Source of the DNA: Rhyacichthys aspro
Taxonomy: Eukaryota; Chordata; Actinopteri; Gobiiformes; Rhyacichthyidae
NCBI GenBank assembly: GCA_036850595.1
Contig: CM072170.1
Coordinates: 18,770,051 to 18,834,050, forward strand
Direction: 5' to 3'
Length of the DNA stretch: 64,000 bases
Part shown: in pieces, positions 12,061 through 23,267 of the stretch
Layout: every line of letters begins with the position of its first letter
How positions within the stretch are numbered: the first letter of the stretch is position 1
The notes under the pieces: model-generated
What the model was told of the DNA's origin: nothing
Seen by the model: only the letters and a program-made list of their open reading frames with translations
Databases searched by the model: none
Translations under genes and position numbers: made by a program

Positions 12061-12649
12061 CATCCTCACTGTGGTCGTGGTTTTGTTATGTAAACACGCC
12101 TGTGCCTGTCTGATTGGCCCTCATTCCTGCATCAGACAAACTGCTGAATGTGGTTGGTCAAATACTAGCACTGACCAATATATCATACTGTACTTACAGT
12201 CAAAAAATCTAAAGATACATTAAAGATACACAAAGCACAGCATGCACTTCTGCTCCTATCACCCCTTCAGTAAAAGTAATAATTGCTAGCATATTGTCTT
12301 AACATAACTTTAATGAAATCATTAGTTTTTTTATTACAACAGGCTAAATCTGCAGTGAAGTGATGGATAATCTTGCGACTGTGAGTAATCCCAGCTCATC
12401 CATCTTGTTTTAGCATGCGGGGCTGAGGTCCTGAGCCTGGCTTCATGCCCAGACTCAAACCAAACGGACACTTTTACAATCAGCACACAATGCACTTATC
12501 CCCTGATGTCTGCAATAGCAACAGAACAGGGTAATTTACCAAGTGGGCAGCACCTTAAGTTCAAAAATAGAACACAATAGTGACTACAGCCAACATCTAA
12601 AAAAAAAAAAAAAATCTGCTTCTGACAGCAGTACATGCGTTAAGGTGTT

Positions 12650-12765
12650 ATTAATAGTGGTACTCCGATCAATTGGCCACCGATCATGATTGGCCAATAA
12701 TGGCTAAAACTAGTGTCATCAGCTAGGACGGCCGATCCGCAGGAGCAGACGCCAGCATTATTTCA
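12650..12765. repeat. Fragment of dispersed 'ccgatc/ggccaat' MITE-like repeat
   Basis: Short alternating words (ccgatcaattggccaccga, attggccaataatggc, acggccgatccgc) match the style of the fragment at 360-495 and of fish MITEs with 'cgatcggcc' motifs. No ends or target duplication can be identified. Confidence 0.3.
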
Positions 12766-12851
12766 AAATAAAACACCTGAAAGATCATGATCATCTATAA
12801 AATGACAAATCAAATAAAATACGGATTTTTCTTCATGTCCCAACAGCATAT

Positions 12852-12899
12852 GAGCCACGGACCGCTAGTGGTCCACGGACCGTGAGTTGGGGACCCCTG
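12852..12899. mobile_element. hAT-type terminus fragment
   Basis: The sequence ends in gtgagttggggacccctg. Read on the other strand this is CAGGGGTCCCCAACTCAC followed by 'ggtccgtggacc', a well-known hAT (Charlie-like) outer end. I could not find a matching left end upstream, so only about 48 bp of this element can be claimed. Confidence 0.55.
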
Positions 12900-14254
12900 C
12901 AATAGATGATAAGACCATTGTAATTTTAATGTTCCTGTACCTTCATCTTTGGTCTGTTCATAATTCACTGAAATGCAAATGTGTTTCCCCAAATCAGCTA
13001 TTGTCACATTACTGCTCTCAGAATGTTCATACAAATCAAATGTGTCATGATGAGGACATCTTGAGCTGCTTCTAAAATAAAAAGGAAATGATCAAACCAG
13101 AAGGGCTGCTAACCATATTTAATTTATGCTGTATATGGAGGTCATCCAACAGATCCCACTCCCTATTATAACCTCATCATTGAGTCTTCCCCTCTGTGTT
13201 CATTCACTGCATTCAATGAATATGTATGTCAGTGAGTGGGAAAGTCTCTGTCACCACTGCTGGCTGTCTCAGCTTAGCTAGCTAAACCCTTCCTTCATCT
13301 TGGATATTACTTTTTTTTTTTAAATCAAAGCTAATCCTGTCGCTCTAAAGTCACTGAATTAGCCCCCGGATTACAGAGCCTCAGACCAAGGTAACAGGGT
13401 TTCATCACCTGGGTGTCAGTTAGAGTATGTCATGCTGCCCTGTCATTGAGAAGTCTTTGGTAATATGTGCTTTGGCTGTTTAAAACATTGCTTGTTAAAT
13501 GGCACCCAAGATATTTAATAATAGCAGGATATCTTTAAAGCTTGTAGGTGTTGTCTAGTGTGTAATGACAAGGCAAAGACATTGTCACATATTGGGCCAC
13601 AGTTCTGTTCTACAGCGTGACTAACATTACAGCTATATATAATTTCTTCTTGCTTCTCAGAATAATAAGACACGTGGTATTTCACTTCAGCTAAAGGTCA
13701 AGGTAGTTTAATTAAGGCCTATATTCATAACGTGACTTCAAAGTTGGATAAAAATGACTCCAGCAGATACTGTGTGCTTCCATCCACCTGAATTCCCAGC
13801 ACATGGCTGCTGGACATTCAGCTGAGGGCCAGGGGAGCAATATCTGGCCTACCTTTCAACCTAAGTCATTGCTAGTAAGAATCATTCTGCACAAGGACAT
13901 TTTCAGTCAAAAGTTGTACAAAGGGCCTGAAATATGAGTGTTGTACCACTATTTTCACTGGAACATTGGGACCATCAAAGTCTGTTGAATAGATGACAGA
14001 TAGAGAATCTCCACATGTGAAAAAAAGAATCTAAAGACTAAACTCAGCAAGTTATCTGTCAGAGTGCCTAAAGTATAGTAAAGTGGTGGAGCTCTCTATT
14101 GTTAAATGCTAAATGTTAACAATTGGAAGCAATAAATATGGCATGTTAGATGAAACAGTGGCGATTCTTGTTTTCCTGTTCACTTGGAAACATTTATATA
14201 CAGTATAAGACCTTCATGATCACTATCCTTTGTAGCTACAGATGACAAACCCAT
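12900..14254. other. No gene recognised
   Basis: This is unique-looking sequence. Overlapping frames on both strands at 12810-13075 carry no motif. A T-run at 13311-13321 and otherwise ordinary AT-rich DNA are all I see. Confidence 0.35.
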
Positions 14255-14450
14255 TGTTGAGGGTCTGAGGCCTCTTCTCCAGATCTTAAGGCAGCACGTT
14301 GGTCATGGTGACGGACTGGAGGATTAGCCTATAGTGTGCATGTTTTTCAAGGTTGGTGGGAGAAACTGAAAAACCCACTTGATCACAGAAAGGCCCCACC
14401 CAGACCAAGGATCGAACTCACAACCTTCTTGCTGTGAGGCAACACTGTTA
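14255..14450 (-). mobile_element. SINE fragment (tRNA-like head), antisense
   Basis: The plus strand reads 'ttggtcatggtgacggactg', 'gaggattagcctatagt', 'agaaaggcccca' and finally 'gatcgaactcacaaccttct' plus 'tgctgtgaggcaa'. On the minus strand that last block is a tRNA-like head with a B-box-like gttcgatcc. The first blocks match those at 36140-36345, so the two copies belong to one subfamily that differs in its body from the copy at 2498. Confidence 0.55.
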
Positions 14451-15473
14451 ACGTTTTTTTCACCATCACCTAACTAAGCAAATGCACAATCAATGGTAGA
14501 TTGAGATTATAAAACAAAGAAATTTAGTATTTCAACATTAAATTCATATCTAAACATTTCTTTGATATTTATGCCTTCTGTCAGTTTCGAACATAGCCCC
14601 AGTTGATCCAATAGGGTTTGCATTAAGCTGCTTTGAAAAGTGGAGATGTGATCAGAAGTATGATCCTATTTCTTACTCGGCTTGAACCTTTAAGTTCACA
14701 TTAAATGAAACAGTCTCTGTTTAAATAACTTCAGTGTTTACTTGAAGATTGATGTTGGCTACACTATGCAGCTTTGCATGTGAGGGTCTTCACTACCTCA
14801 GAGTTGTTTTATTTTTATTTTTCTCACTTTCTTGTATCACATCTGGAGAGTACGATTAAGGCAGCCTGTATTCTGTAGGGATGGAGCGTCGGCAGCAGGC
14901 TGATGAGAGATGGGGCCAGCAGGTCCTGCCTCTCTGGATATTGTGTCTTCATTATAATCCACACAGGGCTACGGGGCCAGCATTGTTTAGGGAGGCAGCC
15001 CTTGTCTCTTGAGGCTAATCCAGCTCAGCACTGGCAGGGCCTGACTGTCTGGGCGCCATGAATTCTCTTGTAACACAGGGTCTTTGTGAAGATAAGACAA
15101 TAATAAAACTAATATCACAGCCAATAGTCACCCCATGGGATTGCAAATGTTGTTGGAAACAACACTTAGTCAAAGAAGTTCTCAGCATTTCTACACTCTC
15201 AGCAAGCCAGCGACTAATTAAAGTATTAATATCATATTTCACTCAACATTTTGGTGAAGGGTGTATATTGTTTGTATTTGCAGAGAACAGTGTTTGGGAA
15301 CAGTGCTGGTTAAAAATGCATGAGCGTCTAATAGATGCGGTGTGCTGCTGTCTGGCCCATACAGTGATGACACGGCATATTTTCTCTTAAACAAACTTTC
15401 AAAGTTGATTAGTGCGTGAAGTGGTGTTTTGTTAGTTGGAGGCAGCCTGTGGTGCTTGGAGGAGTCTTGATAA
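14451..15473. other. No gene recognised; GC-richer patch at 14870-15060
   Basis: The patch around 14880-15060 (agcgtcggcagcaggctg, ggggccagcaggtcctgcc) is GC-richer than its surroundings and contains no recognised repeat. Opposite-strand frames at 15015-15242 and 15058-15390 overlap each other and have no motif. This is a reasonable place to look for conserved non-coding DNA, but I have no direct evidence of function. Confidence 0.3.
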
Positions 15474-15502
15474 AGCCCTTGTTCTAAAAAAGAACAAGGG
15501 CT
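15474..15502. repeat. 12-bp perfect inverted repeat (hairpin)
   Basis: agcccttgttct (15474-15485) is followed by five A residues and then its exact reverse complement, agaacaagggct (15491-15502). It would fold into a short stem-loop. Nothing around it suggests a gene end or an RNA gene, so function is unassigned. Confidence 0.6.
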
Positions 15503-15897
15503 GCATGCTGGAGGCTTTGAAATCAAACTAGTAACTATTTCTCATGGCACTAAATCTTATGACTCCATATGCCAGCCAGGTCAGTCTCAGTCACTGGTCA
15601 ATCTTTGTCTAAAAGTAATGTGAAGTTACTATCATTCCATTTACCCATTTTAATGATCTACATTCCCAATAGGACAGAATAATACATCCAGTACATTGAA
15701 TTTCAATTGACCGAGACATTTACATTTCCTCTCACCGGGACAAAAAAATGAATATTCTAGTTAGTTCTGACTTTTGGTTTAATTAAACACACTGTACCTG
15801 ATTTTATCTCTCCTCTGGAACTCAGATTTATGGTTGTCTGTTTGTATAAACTGAAAACTGTTACCGAGATGTTTTGATTGTTTAAGTTTAATTAAGG

Positions 15898-16085
15898 ATT
15901 TCATGGTCGATAGTGTCTAATGCCTTTTTTAGATCTACAAATATTCCAATTGAGTGGTCTTTGTTTGTTTCTCTAGTATTTTAGAAAATGGTGGCAAAAG
16001 ACAAATTGGTCTGTAAAAATAAATACAGTATTAACAAATAGTTGTCTATCACTTGCCTAGTAAATGGGGATAACCTTTGCAGTTT
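15898..16085 (-). mobile_element. LINE reverse-transcriptase fragment with internal deletion
   Basis: Read right to left, the minus strand gives 'TAKVIPIY' (near 16061-16085), 'YRPICLLPPFSKILEK' (near 15970-16020) and 'GIFVDLKKALDTIDHEIL' (near 15895-15950). These are the standard reverse-transcriptase blocks of CR1/L2/Rex/jockey-like LINEs (KVIPIYK, NYRPISLLP-FSKILE, F-DL-KAFDT-DH). In an intact element the last two are separated by several dozen residues. Here they are almost adjacent, so an internal piece has been lost. Stops interrupt the reading. No endonuclease or C-terminal part is recognisable nearby. A-rich minus-strand frames at 16440-16640 may be linker remains. Confidence 0.65.
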
Positions 16086-16670
16086 GCAGAGGGGTGAGAG
16101 CCAAGTGGTATAAGGGTGAAATTGAGTTAAATATACAATTTTTGTGCTTCAGAGAGAACATCAGTGAGTGGGTCCATATTAACCTGTTTTCTACTCACAA
16201 GAGCAGCTGTTGTTCGTGTAATAGTTATTTTCTGGGTCCGTGTTCTTGTCCATGTCATGCTTCTTGTGCTCTGTGAATGTAGAGCAGTTTGTGTTTGTTA
16301 ACCCACTCAGAATACAATGCATGTCCACTGGTTTTGGGAATCCTTGTCGTACATGTCTTCTGTTGTCACATCGAAACATAATCCACTGTAGTTAATGAAA
16401 TTGCAGTCAGTGTATGTCTCCTTCCTTGCAGTGACTGTCATTTGTACACGTTCAATTCTTTCAGTTCTTTAATCCATATAATTTTTGTTCAATTCTATAG
16501 GATAATAATTTTGCAGTTTCTTGTCAAAGTGGTGTGTATTTTGTTCAGCTTTCAAAGCAAATGCTTGCTTGGCTTTTGCTTTCTTCTTTTTATAAGGTGC
16601 TCATTTATCGACTCTTGTTCTAGACTGTTTTTAAGTGTCCTTCAGTAAGTCCACTCTGCTTGCCATTATT
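16086..16670. other. Unassigned; possibly diverged LINE linker
   Basis: Read on the minus strand, 16440-16640 gives a lysine-rich string (KKKKAKAKQAFALK) of the kind found between endonuclease and reverse transcriptase in LINEs. The match is too weak to call. Reading frames at 16064-16276 and 16191-16379 overlap on opposite strands without motifs. Confidence 0.3.
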
Positions 16671-16709
16671 GTGTGTGTGTGTGTGTGTGTGTGTGTTTTT
16701 TTTTTTTTT
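16671..16709. repeat. (GT)n microsatellite followed by T-run
   Basis: About 12 GT units (16671-16695) run directly into about 14 T residues. Typical polymorphic vertebrate simple repeat. Confidence 0.95.
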
Positions 16710-18189
16710 AAGAACTGTATGATGTGTTGTTCTTGTGTTTGTAATTCATGAAACGTAGCGTCCTCTCCTTTGTTTGCGCTTGATGCTGCTCAAGCATATG
16801 TTTGATGATGCATCTCCAGTCTGCTTATAATCAGACCAATACATTTGTATTATTCCAAGCTGTCTACTTTGTATCCTTTTAATTTATGATAGTTTTGAGG
16901 AGTTTCACCTTGTCCATTAGGACTTTTCTGACCCCATGCATGAAGAGCCACAAGAAGAGACTCTGTAAGCCAAGGTGAGAACGAGAAGTTTTCAGTGGGC
17001 AAACTAACTCTGTTGAAAGTACTCTTAATGCATTTAAACGAGATTCAACAGACACAATACAATTGAATTAGATGGATATAATGTATTCATCAGAGTAGTC
17101 CATGTATGTTGCAGCCAACGGATTTTTGTCTTGATATTGTGATATGTAGCTTCTGTTAGTCTAGTCGCTACACCAAGAGCCAGAGAAGAACTGTGACAGT
17201 AAAATCTTTATGGGAGACCTGCTGGAAAGATAAGTGGTGATAAGTGGTGAGGTTAAGATAAGCAGAGGTCTTTTTAAACACTGATACCTCATCAGATCAG
17301 CAAGACAGCTGAGACAGTGCTGGGGCGACTCAGACACTTTTTCCAAAGTGGGGAGACTGCCCGATAACAAAGAGATCTTGTAGTTGTTTATTTTCCAAAC
17401 ACACACCTCGCAGAAATAATGTTAAACTTGTTTTTGCATTCAATGGCCCCTTTAGCAAAGTTCTAATTATTGCATTTAAAAAGTGTATTTTATTATGGCC
17501 ATTACTAGGTGTGCAGCTAAATAGTGATTGTACAGTTCAAGACATTTATCCTTATTTTAGTAAAAGCCATTAATATTTGCTTATGGCTAATCATGCATGT
17601 TAAAACTCCAAAAATAGCTTATTACCAGCACAAGCATTATACTGTATACATTTATTACACCTATTAACATAATAATAAATCCAAGATGGCACTGTGCATG
17701 CAGCAGCAGGTGACAACCATTCTGCCCTCTATTTTCTTCTTTTAAGTTATTTTTTATTGTACTGTTTCACTTGTTTTCTTTTATGTAATCAAATCCTTTT
17801 GCAAATGTGCATTCAGGGAGGATTGTCGATTTGTTCATGACTCACACATCACTAGTTTATACCAGGTATCAGCGTTTAGCCTGAATGGTGGTAGTTAGAT
17901 CATTCGCTCACTTCATTAAAAACAAAAAAAAAACAAGCAAACAGTAAATTCAACACTTCATAAGTAACTGCGAGCCTCCAGACATAGACATGAAATTCAG
18001 ACAAAACAACAAGTTGAAGCACATTAAAACTGTATAATAAATATAATAATATAATAAAGTGTTTTGGACTTTGCTAAATGTTGTAAAATATGCAAATACA
18101 GCAAAACCCAAACTTACACATGCATAACGTGTTGTTTCGTGACTCAGTTCAATATGTTTTCATCAGAAATAAGACAGATATGTGCCTTC
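16710..18189. other. No gene recognised
   Basis: On the minus strand around 16900-17000 a stretch can be read as 'SLLVALHAWGQKSPNGQGE', which looks protein-like, but I cannot place it in a family and stops lie on both sides. 'gataagtggt' is tandemly duplicated at 17229-17248. The rest is AT-rich. Confidence 0.3.
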
Positions 18190-18330
18190 AGTGCCACAGT
18201 ACTGGTATGAATGTGTGTTATTGTGGTGGTCAGAGAGGCCATTGACGACAGTTGTGTGGCAGCCATGTGTGATGTAAAAGCACTTTGGGTGACTAATACA
18301 TTCTATTTGCCATTTTACCTTGACACTTTT
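18190..18330 (+). mobile_element. SINE fragment (core region of the 5728-type family)
   Basis: 'gtatgaatgtgtgttattgt', 'ggtggtcagagaggcc' and 'gtgtggcagccatgtgtg' match the reverse complement of the SINE at 5728-6013. The ending 'gtaaaagcactttgggtgac' is the usual 3' tail of this repeat (aagcgctttgagtga). The tRNA-like head is missing. Confidence 0.5.
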
Positions 18331-18475
18331 TGTCCTTTTTATTTAATGGTAACAGTGGAGACAGGAAAAAACTGAGAGAGACAAAATGACACAGAGCAAA
18401 TAGACCTGAGGCAAATTCTGACCCAGGGAGCTCACATATGTGTACGCACCCTGTAAGCTACAGAGACACCCAAAA
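18331..18475 (-). mobile_element. Possible tRNA-SINE fragment, antisense
   Basis: 'agacaggaaaaaactgagag', 'agacaaaatgacacagagc' and 'tgacccagggagctcacat' followed by 'accctgtaagctacagaga' resemble a degenerate fish SINE whose consensus has 'gagagacagaagtgacatgcag' and a tRNA-like head 'gaacccgggacg..ctgagccac'. Divergence is high, so this is tentative. Confidence 0.35.
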
Positions 18476-20237
18476 ATAATATAAGCGTTACTTATTTTTG
18501 TTGACTGTCACTTGCTTCCATTAAGACCTTCTCATATTATGGCTCTGTTTGATGAGTTAGATCTGCAGTAAACCAGGCATACACTATGACTGAATTTCTG
18601 GACTTTTCGTGTGTTTTAGTCAGGCTGTGTATGAGGATTTATGGGCAGCGATTAACCCCTTCCGACTTGCTCCCAACCGGCAATCGGATGGTCATAGTCA
18701 TGGCAACGTGAGAGGATGGAGGCTAGATTGGTTGAGCTTTGGCAGCAACATGAATGTGTGTTTGATGTTCCTTCAGCTAGATATCATGACAAACACACAA
18801 GACTAACAAGTTGGGGGAAATAGGCACTGAGCTTCAGGAGAGTGCAGATTGTTGCAACATTTTTTACATTTCAGACCTCAGATTTATATACTTTCATTCA
18901 GACAATGTGAGCATTTAAGTTGCAGCAAACCATCAGGACGTACCGTGTGAGCACAGAAATTGTGAGCTTTGGCGTTTCTTGTATTCGATTTACTCGTAAA
19001 GTGTGAATTGGGGTTCTGTTTGTAACGGTAACAAAATCACAGAGTTTATCCCCAGCTTTAGAGGTGTTTTTACATTCAAGTCACTGTAATAAAAAGAGAA
19101 GTACATTCCGGCTCTTGTTTTTGTTCATACCGACCAGTTTCCTGGTATCTCAAGTGTTTTCTTTTCATTTAAACAGTTGAAGAGACTGTGGATAAATAAA
19201 GTGTACTGGAGTGTCTACGAGTCAGCAGTGCAATAAAGCAGATTTCATGAGATCACACAGCTGGGTTAAGGCAGGTAATGAGAGAAAACTAATATTTGAA
19301 TGTCATATTTCTCTCCTTCAACAATTTACCCTGACTTTGTCTCTGAGTCACAGACACTATTCTTCATAAGCAGCAATAACCTTGAACAGATCTGGTGCTT
19401 TATTAATAGAGCTCAGTCAGGAATGAGCTTATTTGAGGCAGAGCCAGCCACTGATTATGGTGTCAGGAACTAAACCCCCGCAGCAGGTGGGAACTGATGG
19501 CATATGCACCTTCATGCACAGCTGACAGCATAAAATATCACCTGAACACACACTTTGTCAAATAGAAAATGTTTGTCTGTAGCACATTTCTTAACCTGAA
19601 CTTAGAAGAGAGAATACATTACACCAGCCTTACAACTTCCTGCCCCCATATGACATTTAGGATTGATTTTGAGGGACTGTTAGAAACTTACAAAGCATTA
19701 AATAGGACCAGGCTTTATTTCATTATAATTTTCAGTGAGCTGTAACAGTACAATGCATTCACCATCCTCTGGTTTTAGACATTCCAAGAAAAAACAGTAT
19801 CAGTGCCTTAAATATAATGGAACTAATTACCATCATGTAGCACAGGCTGGAATTCATCATTTTACCAATTAGCCTATAGGCTAAAATAAATCTTGTCATC
19901 TAGATGAAAAAGTACAAATACATAATGCAAATGAGTTAAAAACATGCTAATATCACATTAAAATCAGTTCATTTATAGCTTAAAATAGTTCATAAATGCT
20001 TAAAACAGAGCTATAAACCAGCTAATGTTTTTGTGATTTGTGTTACTAGACACAAATTCAGCCACAGTTTGTTTAGAATGTACATCACAAACTAACTTGT
20101 TGAGTGCTAAGTTGTCAACCTTTTGTTTTTCTTAATTGCATTTGTTGATGTAAACTTGATCTTCCAAACAGAATGGTAAAGAGGCAGGTATTAAGGTAGA
20201 TGCGGGATGTAGGACTGTGGCAAATGAGCCTGTAAGG
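18476..20237. other. No gene recognised
   Basis: Ordinary AT-rich DNA with only short frames (at most 65 codons). No motif or repeat was recognised. Confidence 0.4.
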
Positions 20238-21261
20238 CAGGGGTCGGCATGCTTTAATTAGTTTTGATCATCAGTGGTTGCTGGTCTTTTTTTGTCAAAA
20301 AGATAGAATAGCTAGTGGTTTTCTAATTGTGTTCCAATGTGCTTTTTTTAATTTTCTTTTTTCCGAAGTGCAGTTGAATGCAGCAGCATCGTGTTGGTTA
20401 CGCATGTTTAATCAGTCTTTTCTCCTGTTGAATGGTAAGACGTTAAACTCTCCCACACAAAGTGTGATGTCAGGCGGTGTCCTGAAGTGGAGCTCTGTGG
20501 AGGACGTGAACAGACTCACTCGGCCGCACCAAGTGTTATTACGCACCGCATCAGGAAGGTTTAGACTGAGATGAGCTGAGTACAGCCGCAATGTTTCTGT
20601 GTTAGGCACAAGAGGAGTCACATAAAGACTGTGGTTACATGCACAGATGAGGGCTTCTATTATTTTTGCAGGGCTTTAGGAGACTAGTACACCGGGAGAA
20701 CTCTTATATTCAGACTCAGACTTTTGTGTCAAGATTTTAAATAGAACTGTCCTGCCTCTTACCCCGTTTTATGTGTCTACAATCATCCACTGTCAGTTAG
20801 TTGTTGATTATTTGTGGCTCCATACCCACATCACCTTAACCAGGAGCTATTAAGGAAAGAAAATTAAATAGACTGCATCATAAGGGGACCCCCCCCAAAA
20901 AAAAAAAAAAATAAAAATAAAAAAAATAAAAATAAAAATAAAATAAAATAAAAAATAAAAAACCTGCTTCTCAGAGCTGCAAGAACAGTAAGGTTCTTGG
21001 ACTCAGAAATTAACGAGGCAGGGTGCGCACAGTTCGGACTTACACAAGTGCAGTTCAGAGTCAAAGTATGTGTCGTGGTCAGACATAGACAGGCATAAAT
21101 GGCATATTCTAAACATTTCTACGTAGAGATGGGTTTAGCTAGCTTTGACTGGACTCACAGAGACATAATGTAATCATTACATTTTTAAAAACATCTGGCG
21201 GGCCCGAAATGATTGGCTGCGAGCCAGAATTGTCTCGTGGGAGGGTGGTTGCCGACCCTTG
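20238..21261. mobile_element. hAT-type non-autonomous transposon, 1024 bp, with target duplication
   Basis: The left terminus caggggtcggca (20238-20249) pairs with the right terminus tgccgacccttg (21250-21261), 11 of 12 bases as an inverted repeat. The flanks are ctgtaagg (20230-20237) and ctgtcagg (21262-21269), an 8-bp duplication with one mismatch, the size made by hAT transposases. Near the right end, 'ggcgggcccgaaatgattgg' and 'ctgcgagccagaattg' match a common hAT internal sequence. No transposase domain is readable. An A-rich tract with ATAAAA units sits at 20893-20961. The frame at 20278-20574 has no motif. Confidence 0.75.
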
Positions 21262-21544
21262 CTGTCAGGAGACCGAGCCCAGAACTCTTACAGTCCTTAC
21301 TACTGTTGATGCAAAGTATACTCACTGCTGTTGGACTGTATGAACCTTGTATGAGGTAAATACCTTGTATGTGTAAGTTTTGTACTGCTTTGAAATCTAA
21401 AATGTGAAAAGGTAGAGAAAATCGAATTGTTGCCTTTGTCCGATTAGATCAGTTTTAAACTGCATGGAAACCCCTTACTCTGTAAGTAATTAGAATTTCT
21501 ATAAATCAGACTAACACACCTGGATTATGCAGTTAATTGTCTAT

Positions 21545-22565
21545 TACTGCCAATGGTGGATAAAGTAAAAATACTCGAGTACTGTACTTAAGTACAATTT
21601 TCAATTATGTGTACTTTGATTTGATAGAGGGTACACTGACTTTTACTCCACTACGTTTTAGAACAAATATCTGTACTTTGAGTGATCTGTCAAACTATTA
21701 AATAGACACAGGTGAACTTCACCTCAATTAGTACAATGATTTAATAAGATCTTCAGTCTTCAAGTCATAAAGGATGCTCTGAACAACAAATCCCGGTTCG
21801 TGCCTCCCATTGCGGAGCGATGTGGACGACGTTCACAGATTTTCACCATAACATGCTTCATTAAGCACTGCAATCAATGCATTATTAAACACTGCAGCTG
21901 AGGATCAAAAACTGTGTGTTTGGCTTTTGCACAAGTTCTTTGACATATATGGATTAGGTTGATTAAGGAACAATACTTTCACTCATGTGAAACAACATGT
22001 GAGTGTTGAGCTAAAGGATACAGTCCTGACTCTGACATTACTAAGTTTTCATTCATTCATTCATTTTCTACCGCTTAATCCCGCTCCAGCTTATCTCAGC
22101 AGCTTTGGGCCTTTGGCGGGGTACACTCTGGACATTGGCCAGTTCGTCGCAGGGCTGACACTTATAGATAAACATTGACAGACAACCATTCACTCACATT
22201 CATTCACTAGGCATACTTTAGAGTTTTTGCCAATTAACCTATACATGCATGTCTTTGGATGGTGGGAGGAAGCCGGAGTTCCCGGAGAGAACCCACAGTG
22301 ACACGGAGAGGACATGCAGACTCTTCACAGAAAGACCAGAGTTAGCTGACGATGTTTGAGTCAGCCACAATCAGCCAAGGATGTTTGAGACGGCTGTAAA
22401 AATAATACGTTTTTAATAATACGTTATTCAATCAACCATTTCATTAATAAAATAAATCCATTTTATATTGATTGTTGTTAAAGCTGAGTGAAATACTTTT
22501 ACTTTAATACTTTAAAGTACATTTAAAAGCAAGTACTTTATTACTTTCACTTAAACTTCAGACAT
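21545..22565 (+). mobile_element. Non-autonomous DNA element ('gtacttaagtac' family), copy A, carrying a SINE
   Basis: The left part has repeated gtac words (actcgagtactgtacttaag, ttttactccactac) typical of a very common fish repeat; the right part has 'tactttaaagtacatttaaa' and 'agcaagtacttta'. The interior 'cttcaagtcataaaggatg', 'gatgtggacgacgttcacag', 'ttttcaccataacatgc' and 'attaaggaacaatactttca' is matched in reverse complement at 54660-55180. That makes this the same element as the copy at 54235-55400. A SINE lies inside it at 22047-22395. No transposase is visible; the borders are judged by eye. Confidence 0.65.
22047..22395 (-). mobile_element. tRNA-derived SINE body, antisense, inside copy A
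   Basis: On the plus strand this starts with the (attc)n tail and 'tttctaccgcttaatccc', then 'ggcggggtacactctggac', 'agttcgtcgcagggctgac', 'atacatgcatgtctttgg', 'gggaggaagccggag' and 'aggacatgcagactcttcac'. It ends in 'gatgtttgagtcagcc' duplicated as 'ggatgtttgagacggc'. This is the full tail and body of the 2498-type SINE, but the tRNA-like head is missing. The 3' tail is well preserved (attcattcattc). Confidence 0.75.
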
Positions 22566-22930
22566 AACACACATAAAAACAAACAAAAATCACAGCTTAC
22601 TCAGCAGTCTCATATTTCATGAGCAAACTGACTTTTACTATTTTCTTAAAAACATTAACAGATTTAGCTTTTTTAGTTTCACTGTCGAGATGGCTCCATA
22701 GACATAGCTGCATTATTGTGGTTCTAAATCAGTTTTTTTTTTTTTAATCTCTGTTCCTTTTAAGTTATAATTGCTTTCCTTCTATGTAAATCTGTTTTGA
22801 ATATTAGTGTAAGTATTAGTAATATTATACATGACTTTCAAAAGACTGTAATTTACCAATTAATCAAATGTCAGTAATTTTAACTGTACAAATATTATGT
22901 TGCCACCAATGACATTTACAGCTCTTTAAA

Positions 22931-23063
22931 TTTTTTTTTTTTTTTTTTTTTAAAATCCCCCACCCAAAAAAAAAAAAAAGGGGGGGGGGGGGAAAAAAAA
23001 CCCCCCCCCCCCCGGGGGGGGGGGGGGGGGGGGGGGGGGGGATATATCCCCAAAAAAAAAAAA

Positions 23064-23116
<53 letters not shown>

Positions 23117-23194
23117 CCCCCCCAAAAAAACAAAACAAAAAAAAAAAAAAAAAAAAAAGGGGGGGGGGGGGGGGCCCCCCCCCCCCCCCAAAAA

Positions 23195-23233
<39 letters not shown>

Positions 23234-23267
23234 CCAAAAAGGAAAAAAACCCCGCCCGGGGGGGGGT
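22931..23267. other. Homopolymer patchwork, likely sequencing or assembly artefact
   Basis: The block consists almost only of runs of T, C, A and G, including G-runs of about 20-50 and repeated A/G/C alternations, with no mixed sequence inside. Flanking DNA is normal. This pattern is not a known biological repeat. It is what low-quality base calls or a badly filled gap produce. Proline-, glycine- and phenylalanine-rich frames read from it (22864-23330) should be ignored. Confidence 0.8.

Noticed and set aside
14870..15060. GC-richer patch considered as a host exon
   Set aside because: No open frame with flanking splice sites and no recognised protein. Reported only as an unassigned stretch.
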